Below are positions 38,737-49,400 of a DNA stretch of 64,000 nt, in pieces (position 1 is the first letter of the stretch; the number at the start of each line of letters is the position of its first letter). Under the pieces are notes generated by a model. That model saw nothing but the letters and a program-made list of their open reading frames with translations, ran no database searches and was not told the DNA's origin. Made by a program: the position numbers and the translations under genes. Source of the stretch: Calditrichia bacterium (lineage in GTDB: Bacteria; Calditrichota; Calditrichia; RBG-13-44-9; J075); the NCBI GenBank assembly GCA_028284905.1, contig JANQQU010000043.1:372001-436000 (forward strand), written 5' to 3'.

Positions 38737-41700
38737 TTGATATTACGTCTCTGCTGTTTCCTGCTGTTGGTTATCTCTCTGCTGCTTAGTGACGCTTTTT
38801 CCCAGGAAATTATTATCCGTTTTAAATCCCCGGTAAATATTCAGTCTACTAAAAACGCTGGTGGAGAAACGGTTTGGAATGTGGATAAACCTGCCATTAA
38901 AGAAATGCTGGGCGCTTTCCCACCCGCGTCGATCCAGCCTTTTCGCAAATCACCCGCACAAGAATTACCCGAGTTTTTGGAAAATATTCAAATTTGGCAA
39001 TATTCAAATGCCGCTGCTTTCTCTGAAGCAGTAGAAAATCTGAAAAGTCATCCTGAAGTGCTCTATGCTCATCCAAACACTCGTTATCGTATCGATGTAA
39101 TACCGAATGATCCCTCTTATGGCGACCAATGGTATTTGCCGGCAATAAATGCCGATAGTGCCTGGGGAATTACGACAGGAAATACTGCCGTGATTGTCGG
39201 GGTAATCGATACCGGTGTGGATTACTTGCATGAGGATCTTTTAAGTAGTATCTGGGTGAATCAAGCCGAAGATTTAAATGAAAACGGGCAGTTGGATGCG
39301 GCGGATTTAAACGGTGTGGACGATGACGGTAATGGTTACATTGATGACGTGATAGGCTGGGATTTTACTGATGCGCCCAATTTCCCCGATCAGGGGGATT
39401 ATCTGCTGCCGGACAATGATCCCATGGATGAATTCGGCAGTGGGCATGGGACACCGATCGCCGGTATTATTGCGGCAACGCAAAACAATAATCTTGGGAT
39501 TTCCGGCCTGGCGCCCGGGTTGAAGGTGATGAATTTACGGGCCGGCACAGCTTCCGGCTTTTTGGAGGAAGATGACGTTGCCGAGGCCATCGTTTATGCG
39601 GTTCAGAACGGCTGCAAAGTAGTTAATATGAGTTTCGGCGATGTGGCACAATCTTATTTGATTCGCGATGCCATTCAATATGGCGAAGCAAATGGGGTTG
39701 TTTTCGTCTCCTCCTCCGGAAATGCCGGGAATGCCACTTTAAACTATCCGGCTGCGTATGATGCCCCGATTTCCGTAGGATCGATAAACAATAGTGGACA
39801 GTTGAGTAGCTTTTCCAGCTATGGCAGCAAGCTGGATCTGGTTGCGCCGGGTAGTGAAATTCTTGCCACCGAGAACGATGACACTTACGGCACTCATAAC
39901 GGCACTTCATTTGCCGCTCCGCTGGTAAGCGCTGCTGCCGGACTGTTGCTCTCAAATAATCCGGAAATGACGCCGGCCCAAATTAAAGGGGCTTTATTCG
40001 CCGGTTGCGAGGATCGTGGCTTGTTTGGCTGGGATGTTTTTTGGGGACACGGATTGCTGAATGTTCATAAAAGCTTGCAGGTTGCTGATGGCGGATTCGC
40101 GGAAATCGCTTCCCCGGCGACCGGCGATGGCACTGCTGCAGAAACAATAGCTATTACCGGAACAGCATTCAGTCCCACGATAACCGGTTATACTCTGGCT
40201 TACGGCGTTGGGGAAAGCCCGCTTTCGTTGACTGAAATTGCTGCTGTGCCCGCACGACAAGTTTTGCAGGACACGCTGGCGATATGGTCTTTGAATGGAC
40301 TGCCGGATACAACATATACACTTGAGTTGAAAATGCTGCAAGCGGATTTAAATCCGATTGTCGATCGAACGGTGTTTACCATCGACCATACCCCTCCGCA
40401 ATTGTTTGATCTGGAAATTACCGAAATGCTTGTTGGCCCGGAAAATGGCGTGCTCATTCGCTTTCGGAGTGATGATCAAACCCGGGCGACGGTAAAATAC
40501 CGCTCAGCCGGCAGCGCTACATTTAGTGGTCAGAAATCGTCCCGGTATTTCGAAAAGGCCCACAATTTTTTACTGACGCAAAGTGATGCCGCTGGTCTCA
40601 CCGAATTTTACCTGGAAATGGAAAATGCTGCCGGATTAACCAGCATTTTGGACAATAACGGCAGTTATTACCAATTTGATCTCCCGGAGAACTTCCCTAC
40701 CGGCAGTATCCTGAATGAAGTCGTGCAACTGCCTGTCAGCGGCTATTTGATGCCAAAGACCACGGACTTTGACAATGACCTTTTTCCTGATTTTGTTTTC
40801 TCGGAATTAATCAATAACGAACAGTTCGGCCCTGTTCAAATTGGCGATTATCAGAATAGCCAGTTCATAACAGAGCAACTAACCGGATTTGCAGCAATCC
40901 CCAGAGATGCCGGGGTGATCAATGCCGGAGAAGGGGTTTCTCTTTTAGCCGGGTTTGGCAGTAATGGTATTTTGCTTGGGGGGAATGCGCCCGGTATGCT
41001 ACCGAATAGTGTGGTCTGGGACGATACTGTCAGTTTCTGGAGCAGTCGCTTGTATAACTATGATGCGGATCCTGAGCTGGAATTACTTGGCATTAAGCTC
41101 GGATTGTGGCGAATTTTTGATGTTAGCAGGAATGGGACTGTCTCGGAGCTGCAAACCCTGCAACCAGGGACTGCTGGGAATAACCAGTATGGTGTGCCCT
41201 GGTCTCTGGTGACGGATTTGGATATGGACCAACAGCAAGAAATCGTCATCGAAGATTTGGATGGAGACGTTTATCTGTACGAAGCTTCTTCCTCCGGACA
41301 GTATGAACTCGTCTGGAGCGAGCGGATGACTGGCAAAGGTGGAAATAGTTTGCTGGAAAGTGGCGATATTGATGGGGATGGTGTGCCGGAGCTAATCAGC
41401 GTTGTCCGAAATGAGCCGGCAGCTTTGCTGGAATCGAATATTAATACCCGCTATTGGCAGATGACCGTTTGGCGAAGTAATGGGGATAATTCCCTGGAAA
41501 AAGTGTGGACGCAAAACATTCATGGCATTACAGTGCAAACCGGGGTGCATAATGGCCTAAGCCTGGGTGATGTTGATGGCGATGGTTTGCAGGACATTGT
41601 CTTGACGCTTTTCCCGGATGCATACCTCTTCCAGTATAAAAACGGGACATATCGCTTAAGCTGGTATCGCGATGCCGTGAATAGTAATACTGCCCTCGTC

Positions 41701-42936
41701 GCCGATTTTGACCGAAACGGCAAAGCTGATCTGATGATGAGTAGCGATGCGGGGATTACTGTGTTTGAATTTAATGGAGATGATAATCGCCCACAACCGC
41801 CATTACAATTACTTGCTGCCCCGCGGGACACTGCTAGTGTCGAATTGAATTGGGCGGCAATTGCCGGTGCCGAAAGTTACAATATCTATCGACGTACGGC
41901 AGGAGGTGAATTTGCGTTTCTGGCGAATCAAGGGGTAAATATTTATCTCGATTCGGTTGTTGTTAACAATGTTTTATACGAATATGCTGTTAGTCAGATC
42001 GATAATGCTTTTCCGGTGCCGGAAAGCCCGCTTTCAACTATTGCTGCCGCGCGGCCAAATCATCCCCCGATATTGAATGGTGTCCAAGTATTGAATGGAC
42101 GGCAATTGCTTGTCGAGTTTAATGAAACGATGTCGGCGTCCGCATTTCAAAATGAGCACTATCTTTTGTTGCCGGATAGTAATAATACCGCCAGCGCTGT
42201 CCGTGGGAAAAACAGTAGTGAAGTGTTGCTTTCTTTTCCGGATCATTTCCCGGAAGGCGTAAATACTTTGCTGGTCAAAAATGTTCGGGATGCTGATAAT
42301 ACGCCACTCACCGGAAATATAGTGCAAGAGACGTTTATAGCTACAGCTCCTGCAGAATCGTTTTATCTCGAATCGCTGGAGATTATTGATAAATCCGAAC
42401 TGAAAGTGCAGTTTAATCGGCCGCTGGATCCGGTCTCTGCAGAAAAGGTTGAAAATTATCTATTGTCTCCGGATGGAGAGGTGCTCTCGGCAAGATTATT
42501 GACGGATACACCTAACACGGTGTTGCTGACGCTGGACAGTAATAATCGAATCGGCAGTTTGGGCGTTGCTTATTATCTGACAGTTAAAAACCTGAATGAT
42601 GTTAATGGCATACTAATGGATAATGCTGCGGGAAATCGCTTGCGGATTATCCAACAGGTGAATGACCTGGACGAAGTCGTCGTCTATCCAAATCCTTATC
42701 GCTTGAATACTGTTAATCAGCCCTTAATGTTCGGAAATTTACCGGCCGGCAGTGAAATTTATATTTATAGCAGCAATGGAACGTTCTTACGTAAGCTAAA
42801 TGAAAACAATGGCGCTGGCGGTATCTCCTGGGATGTTAAAAGCGAACAGGGAGACATTGTGAGCAGTGGTGTTTATCTATATATTATCCGGTACGAGAAT
42901 TCGGAGCACAAAGGGAAAGTACTGATTCTTCGCTGA
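38737..42936 (+). CDS. Large secreted subtilisin-family (S8) protease with type IX sorting tail
   Basis: A 1399-aa modular protease starting at TTG 38737 (GGAGG six bases upstream). A signal peptide (CFLLLVISLLLSDAFSQ) and a propeptide (about 25-125, with a FLENIQIWQYSN/Inhibitor I9-like fold) precede the S8 domain with D158 (VIDTG), H237 (SGHGTPIAG) and S391 (GTSFAAP). Calcium-type loops (DLNENGQLDAADLNGVDDDGNG) lie within it. Next are beta-sandwich domains, FG-GAP/VCBS-like repeats (DFDNDLFPDF, DLDMDQQQEIVIEDLDGD, DIDGDGVPELIS, DVDGDGLQDIVLTLF), an FN3 domain, and two Big_5-like sandwiches. The last 80 residues (VVYPNPYRLN to KGKVLILR) fit a type IX type-A sorting signal, so it is likely exported to the surface. 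It stands divergent from the dehydratase gene. Confidence 0.95.
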   Translation: MILRLCCFLLLVISLLLSDAFSQEIIIRFKSPVNIQSTKNAGGETVWNVDKPAIKEMLGAFPPASIQPFRKSPAQELPEFLENIQIWQYSNAAAFSEAVENLKSHPEVLYAHPNTRYRIDVIPNDPSYGDQWYLPAINADSAWGITTGNTAVIVGVIDTGVDYLHEDLLSSIWVNQAEDLNENGQLDAADLNGVDDDGNGYIDDVIGWDFTDAPNFPDQGDYLLPDNDPMDEFGSGHGTPIAGIIAATQNNNLGISGLAPGLKVMNLRAGTASGFLEEDDVAEAIVYAVQNGCKVVNMSFGDVAQSYLIRDAIQYGEANGVVFVSSSGNAGNATLNYPAAYDAPISVGSINNSGQLSSFSSYGSKLDLVAPGSEILATENDDTYGTHNGTSFAAPLVSAAAGLLLSNNPEMTPAQIKGALFAGCEDRGLFGWDVFWGHGLLNVHKSLQVADGGFAEIASPATGDGTAAETIAITGTAFSPTITGYTLAYGVGESPLSLTEIAAVPARQVLQDTLAIWSLNGLPDTTYTLELKMLQADLNPIVDRTVFTIDHTPPQLFDLEITEMLVGPENGVLIRFRSDDQTRATVKYRSAGSATFSGQKSSRYFEKAHNFLLTQSDAAGLTEFYLEMENAAGLTSILDNNGSYYQFDLPENFPTGSILNEVVQLPVSGYLMPKTTDFDNDLFPDFVFSELINNEQFGPVQIGDYQNSQFITEQLTGFAAIPRDAGVINAGEGVSLLAGFGSNGILLGGNAPGMLPNSVVWDDTVSFWSSRLYNYDADPELELLGIKLGLWRIFDVSRNGTVSELQTLQPGTAGNNQYGVPWSLVTDLDMDQQQEIVIEDLDGDVYLYEASSSGQYELVWSERMTGKGGNSLLESGDIDGDGVPELISVVRNEPAALLESNINTRYWQMTVWRSNGDNSLEKVWTQNIHGITVQTGVHNGLSLGDVDGDGLQDIVLTLFPDAYLFQYKNGTYRLSWYRDAVNSNTALVADFDRNGKADLMMSSDAGITVFEFNGDDNRPQPPLQLLAAPRDTASVELNWAAIAGAESYNIYRRTAGGEFAFLANQGVNIYLDSVVVNNVLYEYAVSQIDNAFPVPESPLSTIAAARPNHPPILNGVQVLNGRQLLVEFNETMSASAFQNEHYLLLPDSNNTASAVRGKNSSEVLLSFPDHFPEGVNTLLVKNVRDADNTPLTGNIVQETFIATAPAESFYLESLEIIDKSELKVQFNRPLDPVSAEKVENYLLSPDGEVLSARLLTDTPNTVLLTLDSNNRIGSLGVAYYLTVKNLNDVNGILMDNAAGNRLRIIQQVNDLDEVVVYPNPYRLNTVNQPLMFGNLPAGSEIYIYSSNGTFLRKLNENNGAGGISWDVKSEQGDIVSSGVYLYIIRYENSEHKGKVLILR

Positions 42937-43407
42937 GAGGCTTCCCGTAGTTTATTGAATCTAATTATTTGTTTGAAAAAATGTGACTTATCGCTTCAAC
43001 CCACCTTTAAAATTTATTAAGTAAATGAATATAGAAATTTTTGTGGCGCTCTCAATAGTCCCTGTTGATAGACGGTTTTTGAGGCGCTTCTTATATTCGA
43101 TATTTGATATTATACCATTTCTTAGCTTCAATCCATTTATTTGATCCTATTTTAATGAGTTGCAGTTCATGGCTATTCGCCTGTGAATACAAGGCGAGTA
43201 CGGCATGCAAGGTTGTTGTCCGGAGCTCTATTTCGGCCACTGCTTTAAGTGACTAGTTATTGACGGCTTACTGCTATCCCTATTATCTGCATGCCATAGA
43301 AAATGGTATATCACAAAATGTCAGTGTCTCCTGATTGCAGGTGCAATTTGGTGCCGGAAGTATTATTTCAGAAAAGTATAGAATTCTTGAGGAAGGAAAT
43401 TTAGGGT
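42937..43407. other. Intergenic region between the subtilase and the CotH protein genes
   Basis: 471 bases with no convincing gene; the AT content is higher than in the neighbours. A weak hairpin (GCGC-T-CTCAA at 43046-43055 with TTGAG-GCGC at 43079-43087) could be a terminator for the protease gene, and a small inverted repeat (TCGCCT/AGGCGA, 43177-43197) is present. The promoter for the next gene is expected here. Confidence 0.5.
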
Positions 43408-46400
43408 ATGCGTAAGATGAATCATCTGTATATTGTGCTCTGGGCTTTTTTGTTGGTGTTAACGATAACAATGACTGAGGTATTTGCTCAAGTAACCCAT
43501 GAAGAGACAGAAGCCGGCGTTTCATCAGGCGTCGGTAGTATAAGTACTACGTCTACACTGGTCAGCGCCGCAGATCACCTGTATCTGGCAGCAGTAACGA
43601 CGCGTTCAAATGTTTCAGTCACCTCAGTCACCGGGTTGGGATTAACCTGGACGTTGATAAAAGCGCAGTGTGCCGCCCGGAGCCAGACAGGCATTGAAGT
43701 TTGGGCAGCAATCGGTACACCGACTGGCGATGATGTTGTTTCAGCGGTTTTTAGCGGTACACCGACAAATGCAGTAATAACCGTGTCTCGCTTCTCCGGT
43801 ATAAACACCGCAGATACCTTGGGCATGGCGCTTGCTGTAAACACTCTTGGCACTGATGGCGCCTGTAGTGGCGGCACCGATGGGAACAGTTACAGCTTTT
43901 CCCTAACGCCTGAAAGTAGCGATGGATTGATTTATGTTGCAGCTGCCCTGCGAAACCGTACCCATACACCAGGCGCCTCCTACACAGAGCTGGCAGAAAA
44001 TTCCACCGGTAGCGGAGGAAATATTGTCGGCGCAGCAATAAATTCTCGCACGCTAAGCAGCGGTGGTGCCATTACTGTCGACGGTACATTCTCCGGCACT
44101 GTCGACTGGGCAGTAGTTGCATTAGAGATTAAAACTGGCGCTGCCGGCCCCACAGATATATTCCTCTCAAACGATACCATTCCGGAAAACAGTGCTGACG
44201 ATAGCGTTGTCGGAACTTTAACCACAGAACATGCCGATCCGGGAGCAACTTTTACTTATTCACTGAACAATGATGCCGGCGGGCGGTTTAAGATCGTTAG
44301 CGATGAGCTTCAGGTTGCTGATAGCACTCTCCTGGATTTTGAAACAACGAAAAGTCATGTTGTCAATATCCGTTCTACCGATAATCTCAGTGCATTTACG
44401 GACAAGGCGATTACTGTTTACCTAAGCAATGTTTTTGATGAAACACCCACCGATATCGCCCTTTCCGACACTACTGTTAGCGAAACTGCTAGCAATGGGG
44501 CGGTTGTAGGTACATTTTCTACAACCGATAGCGATTCCGGTGATACTTTTACTTACACACTGATCAATAATGCCGGCGGTCGCTTCCAAATTTCCGGCAA
44601 CGAATTGCAGGTCGCAAATAGCAGCTTGCTCGATTATGATACAGATTCTACGCACTCAATCACTGTTCGCTCTACCGATAATGGTGGTTTATATCTGGAA
44701 AAGCCATTTACCATCCTATTACTGGATAGTGCTGCCTCTGCCGCTTCATTTGAGATTCGGGAGTTTATGGCGAAAAACGCTGCTTCCCTGAAGGATGAAG
44801 ATAGCACCTATCAGGATTGGATTGAGATCTATAATTCCGGTGCATCGAGTGCAAATATCGGAGGATGGTATATCAGCGATTCTACCGGTTGGTTAACCCG
44901 CTGGCAATTCCCGAGTACCGTTATACCGTCTGGTGGCCGTCTGGTGGTTTTTGCTTCCGGAAAAGATCGCACCGGAAGTGAACTTCATACCAATTTTAGT
45001 CTTAAACGGGAGGGAGAATACCTCGCGCTGACAGCGCCAGACGGTGTGTCGATTGCCAGTGTGTTTTCCCCGACCTTTCCTTTACAAACAGATGATGTTT
45101 CTTTCGGTGTATCAAGTGGCGATACAATGTATTTTTCTCCTGCCACCCCGGGTTCGGTAAATGTGGCGGGCAGTTTTGATGTGCTTCTCTCGGACAGCAC
45201 AGTTGAGGAAAACAGTGCAAATGACACTTATATCGGGACACTGATTCCTCTACATCACGACATCAATGATATTTCCGGCTATAGTTTGCTGGACGATGCC
45301 GGCGGCCGCTTTAAAGTTGTCGGCAGCGAAATCCAGGTCGCGGATAGTAGCTTGCTGGATTATGAGGCAAATACCAGTCACACAATTGAAGTCCGCACAA
45401 CGTATGGCGGTGGTACGCTGGACAAAACATTTACCATAAATGTCCTGAATCTTTCCGAGCAGCCCACCGGCGTAATAATCACCGAATTTGTAGCCAACAA
45501 TACCACCGGTTTGCTGGACGATGATGGTGAGTATTCTGATTGGATCGAAATTCTAAATAATAGTGGACAAACGGTGAATCTAACCGGGTGGTTTCTCACG
45601 GATGATTCCGATTCGCTTCACAAGTGGGCGATGCCATCCCGATTTATTTCCGATGGGGAATATTTGATCGTTTATGCGTCCGGAAAAGATCGAACAGTGC
45701 CACAGCTGCATACAAATTTCAAGTTGGGATCTGGCGGGGAATACCTGGCATTGATTCAACCGGATACAAATACCATTGCATCGGAATTCGACCCGGAATA
45801 CCCTGATCAAATGTCGGATGTTTCTTACGGTCTTTTCAATGGCGCTTATATGTATCTAAACTCACCGACGCCAGGCGCGGCGAATACCAGCGGTAGCTTC
45901 GACCTGGCGATTTCCAATGATGAAATAACTGAAAATAGCCCTGATAGCACTACTGTTGGTAAACTTTTCCCCTTACATCATGATGCGAGTGATGCCTTTA
46001 CGTATACCCTGTTGGACGACGCCGGCGGTCGCTTTCATGTGGTTGGGAATAAGATAGAAGTGGCGGATAGCAGCTTACTGGACTATGAAACTAATACCAG
46101 CCATACCATTGAAGTGCGTGTATCGTATAATGGCGGCAGCACTTTCGATAAAACCTTCACCATCAATGTCCTGAATTTGTCCGAGTTGCCGGATGGGGTC
46201 ATCATCAACGAATTTCTTGCCAGCAATGACGCTGTCCTGGCAGATCTGGATGGGGAATACGAAGACTGGATTGAAATCTATAATGGCAGTGGTCAAAATC
46301 TGAACCTGGGAGGATGGTTCCTTAGTGACGATCCGGATACTTTGTATAAATGGACACTGCCATCCGTTACAGTGAATGATGGAGATTACCTGATCGTTTT

Positions 46401-49400
46401 TGCCTCCGGGAAAAATCTGACTGGCTCGGAACTTCACACAAATTTTAAATTAAGTTCCGGTGGCGAGTATCTCGCATTGACCCAGCCGGATACCATAACG
46501 ATGGCGAGCATCTTCTCGCCGGAATTCCCGGTGCAATTAACGGACATCAGTTATGGGAAAATGGCCGGTGGGTATGGCTACTTTAGCACACCAACACCAG
46601 ACGCTGTGAATACGATCGCATCTGTAGATATTGCCCTGACGGAAAGCTCCGTAATTGAAGGCGCAGCTACAGGCACCCTGATCGGAAATTTTATTACCAT
46701 GAATACGCCGGACAGCGGTTTTACTTATACATTGTTAGATGATGCCGGCGGGCGTTTTCAATTGTCCGGCAGTGAATTGCAGGTAAACAATGGATCTTTG
46801 CTGGACTACAGCGTCAACACTTCTCATACTATCTCTATTCGCTCTCAGTATGGCGTTGGGCAAATGGTGGATAAGAACCTTAGTATTACGGTAATGCAAT
46901 ATTACCCGGATTCTCTGGAAATCAGTGAGTTTATGGCAAGTAATGATGCCACGATACAGGATGAAGATGGCGATTATTCCGACTGGGTGGAAATCCATAA
47001 TACCGGCAGTGTCTCCGTAGATCTTGATGGCTATTATTTGACGGATAGCGACGGAAACCTGACCAAATGGGAATTCCCTACAGTAACCCTTCAAGCAGAT
47101 AGCTACCTGGTTGTTTTTGCCTCGAGTAAAGACAGAACCGGTTCGGAATTGCATACCAGCTACAAGCTCAGTGCCGGAGGTGAATATCTCGGTCTGGTAT
47201 TACCGGATGGCGTGACGGTTATCTCGGAATATTCTCCGCAATATCCGGCACAATCCGCAGATATCTCTTATGGATTGTTTAACGGTGCAGAGCAATACTT
47301 TAATACGCCCACACCGGGATCGGTAAATACCGATGGCACATTGCCGGTGGCTGCGCTGAATTTCAGTAGCAAGAGGGGCTTTTATAGCAGCAATTTTAAT
47401 CTTGCTATTACGACATCCACACCCAGTGTAAATATTCGTTATACCCTGGATGGGAGCACCCCAACCGAAACTCATGGTACATTGTACACCGGCGTCATCC
47501 CGATTACAACAACAACCGTAGTTCGGGCGATCGGATATTTGGCTGGTTATGAATCGACTGCAGTCGAGACCCATACCTATCTTTATCTGAATGACGTATT
47601 GACCCAGCCAGATTCTATAAGCGGTTATCCGATCATAGATTACAGCTTAGGTGGCGGAGATATGGTGCCGCATGACCATGAAATGGATCCGGTAATTACC
47701 GGCGATCCCGCTTATAGCAGCAGCCTCATCAAGGGATTAGAAGATATCCCTTCGATGCTTATCTCGGTAGATCCGGACAGTATATATGGTGTTGATGGAT
47801 TTTATGATGGCGATGATGTGATAAGAAGAATGTCCGTGGAACTTTTATATAAAAACGATCCCAGCAAGAACGATCAGGCAGATGGTGGTGTTCAGTCTCA
47901 CAGTCATCTTCGATTGAAACGTTCTCTGCGACTCGATTTTAGCAGCGACTACGGCCCGTCAAAATGGAAGACAACGCTTTTCGAAGATGCGCCCTTGAAT
48001 GGCGAAACTGCTGCGGATGAAATTAAGCATATCATTCTACGCGGAGGTAATAACCGTGCCTGGACGCGTAAATGGAATCCGGACAACTCGGCTTTCACTG
48101 AAGACCAATGGTTCCGGGATAGTCAAATAGCGATGTCCGGATTTGGTTCACGAGGGAACTTCGTCCACCTGTATATTAACGGCATTTATTTTGGATTGTA
48201 TAATCCGGTCGAACGCCTAGATGATCACTTTAGTGCGACTTACTTTGGCGGTGAAGATGAAGATTGGTACGCGGTTAGTCACAGTGGATCAAAAGCCGGT
48301 GGTGATGATACTCGCTACGATTATCTCACCGACGATTTGGTCGATCTCGATATGTCCAACTCAACGAATTATGATCAGTTAAAAGCATATCTCGATGTTA
48401 CCAGCTACAGCGATTACATAATGCTTGCCTGGTATGGGGCCATTACCGACTGGCCGGACAATAACTGGTGGGGCGGAAATCGCAATACGCCCGTATCACC
48501 CTTCCGTTATTATTTATGGGATGGAGAATGGTCCTGGGATGTAACCAAGGATTTTGATGACGTCAACGGTGGGTGGGTGCACCCGGAATTTACCGAAACG
48601 GAATCTAATGATCCCATTGCAGAAATTTGGATTGCCGCTCGCGATAATCCGGATTTTATGATGCTTTTCGCGGATCGGGTTTATAAGCATTGTTTTAATA
48701 ATGGTGCATTAACCGATAGTAATTCCATTGCCCGCTGGGATGTCCTAAATGATTATATTGCAGATGCAGTGATTTTGGAGTCCGCCAAGTGGGGCGATAG
48801 CCAGGAATCACTGGGTGAACCCTTGAGAACCCGTGATGAAGACTGGCAGGATGAAGTAGATGCCATTCGTGATATCATGGATGGAAACGTCGCCAGATTT
48901 ATCACTGCACTTCGGGCTGAAGGTTATTACCCAAGCCTTGATCCCGCAACTTATAGCCAAAGAGGCGGCAGTGTAACCTATGGCTATAGCTTAACCCTGA
49001 GCAACCCCAATGCAACCGGCACGATTTATTACACACTGGATGGTAGTGATCCCCGGGCGGATGGTGGCGGCATTAGTGGCTCTGCTCTAACTTATAGCGG
49101 CGGATTTATGCTAACCAGTGATGTGACAGTGCGAGTGCGGGTGAAGGATGGTGCCGTCTGGAGCGCGATCGACGAGGCGAGCTTTACAGTCGATGGTTCG
49201 GCTGTCGTCGTTAATTTGAAAGTGATGCTGGAGGGACCGGCGCAAGCTGATTCCATGAAAACAAACATAAACAGCAGTTTGCCGTTGAGCCAGCCATTCA
49301 ATCAAAGCCCCTGGAATTATAGTGGTACGGAAACGGTTAGTTCCATGCCGTCAGATATCGTCGATTGGGTGTTAATTCAATTAAGAACGGCAACTGACAG

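Noticed and set aside
43283-43525. An 80-codon minus-strand frame crossing the start of the CotH protein gene
   Set aside because: It overlaps the coding start of the giant gene and its composition fits chance.
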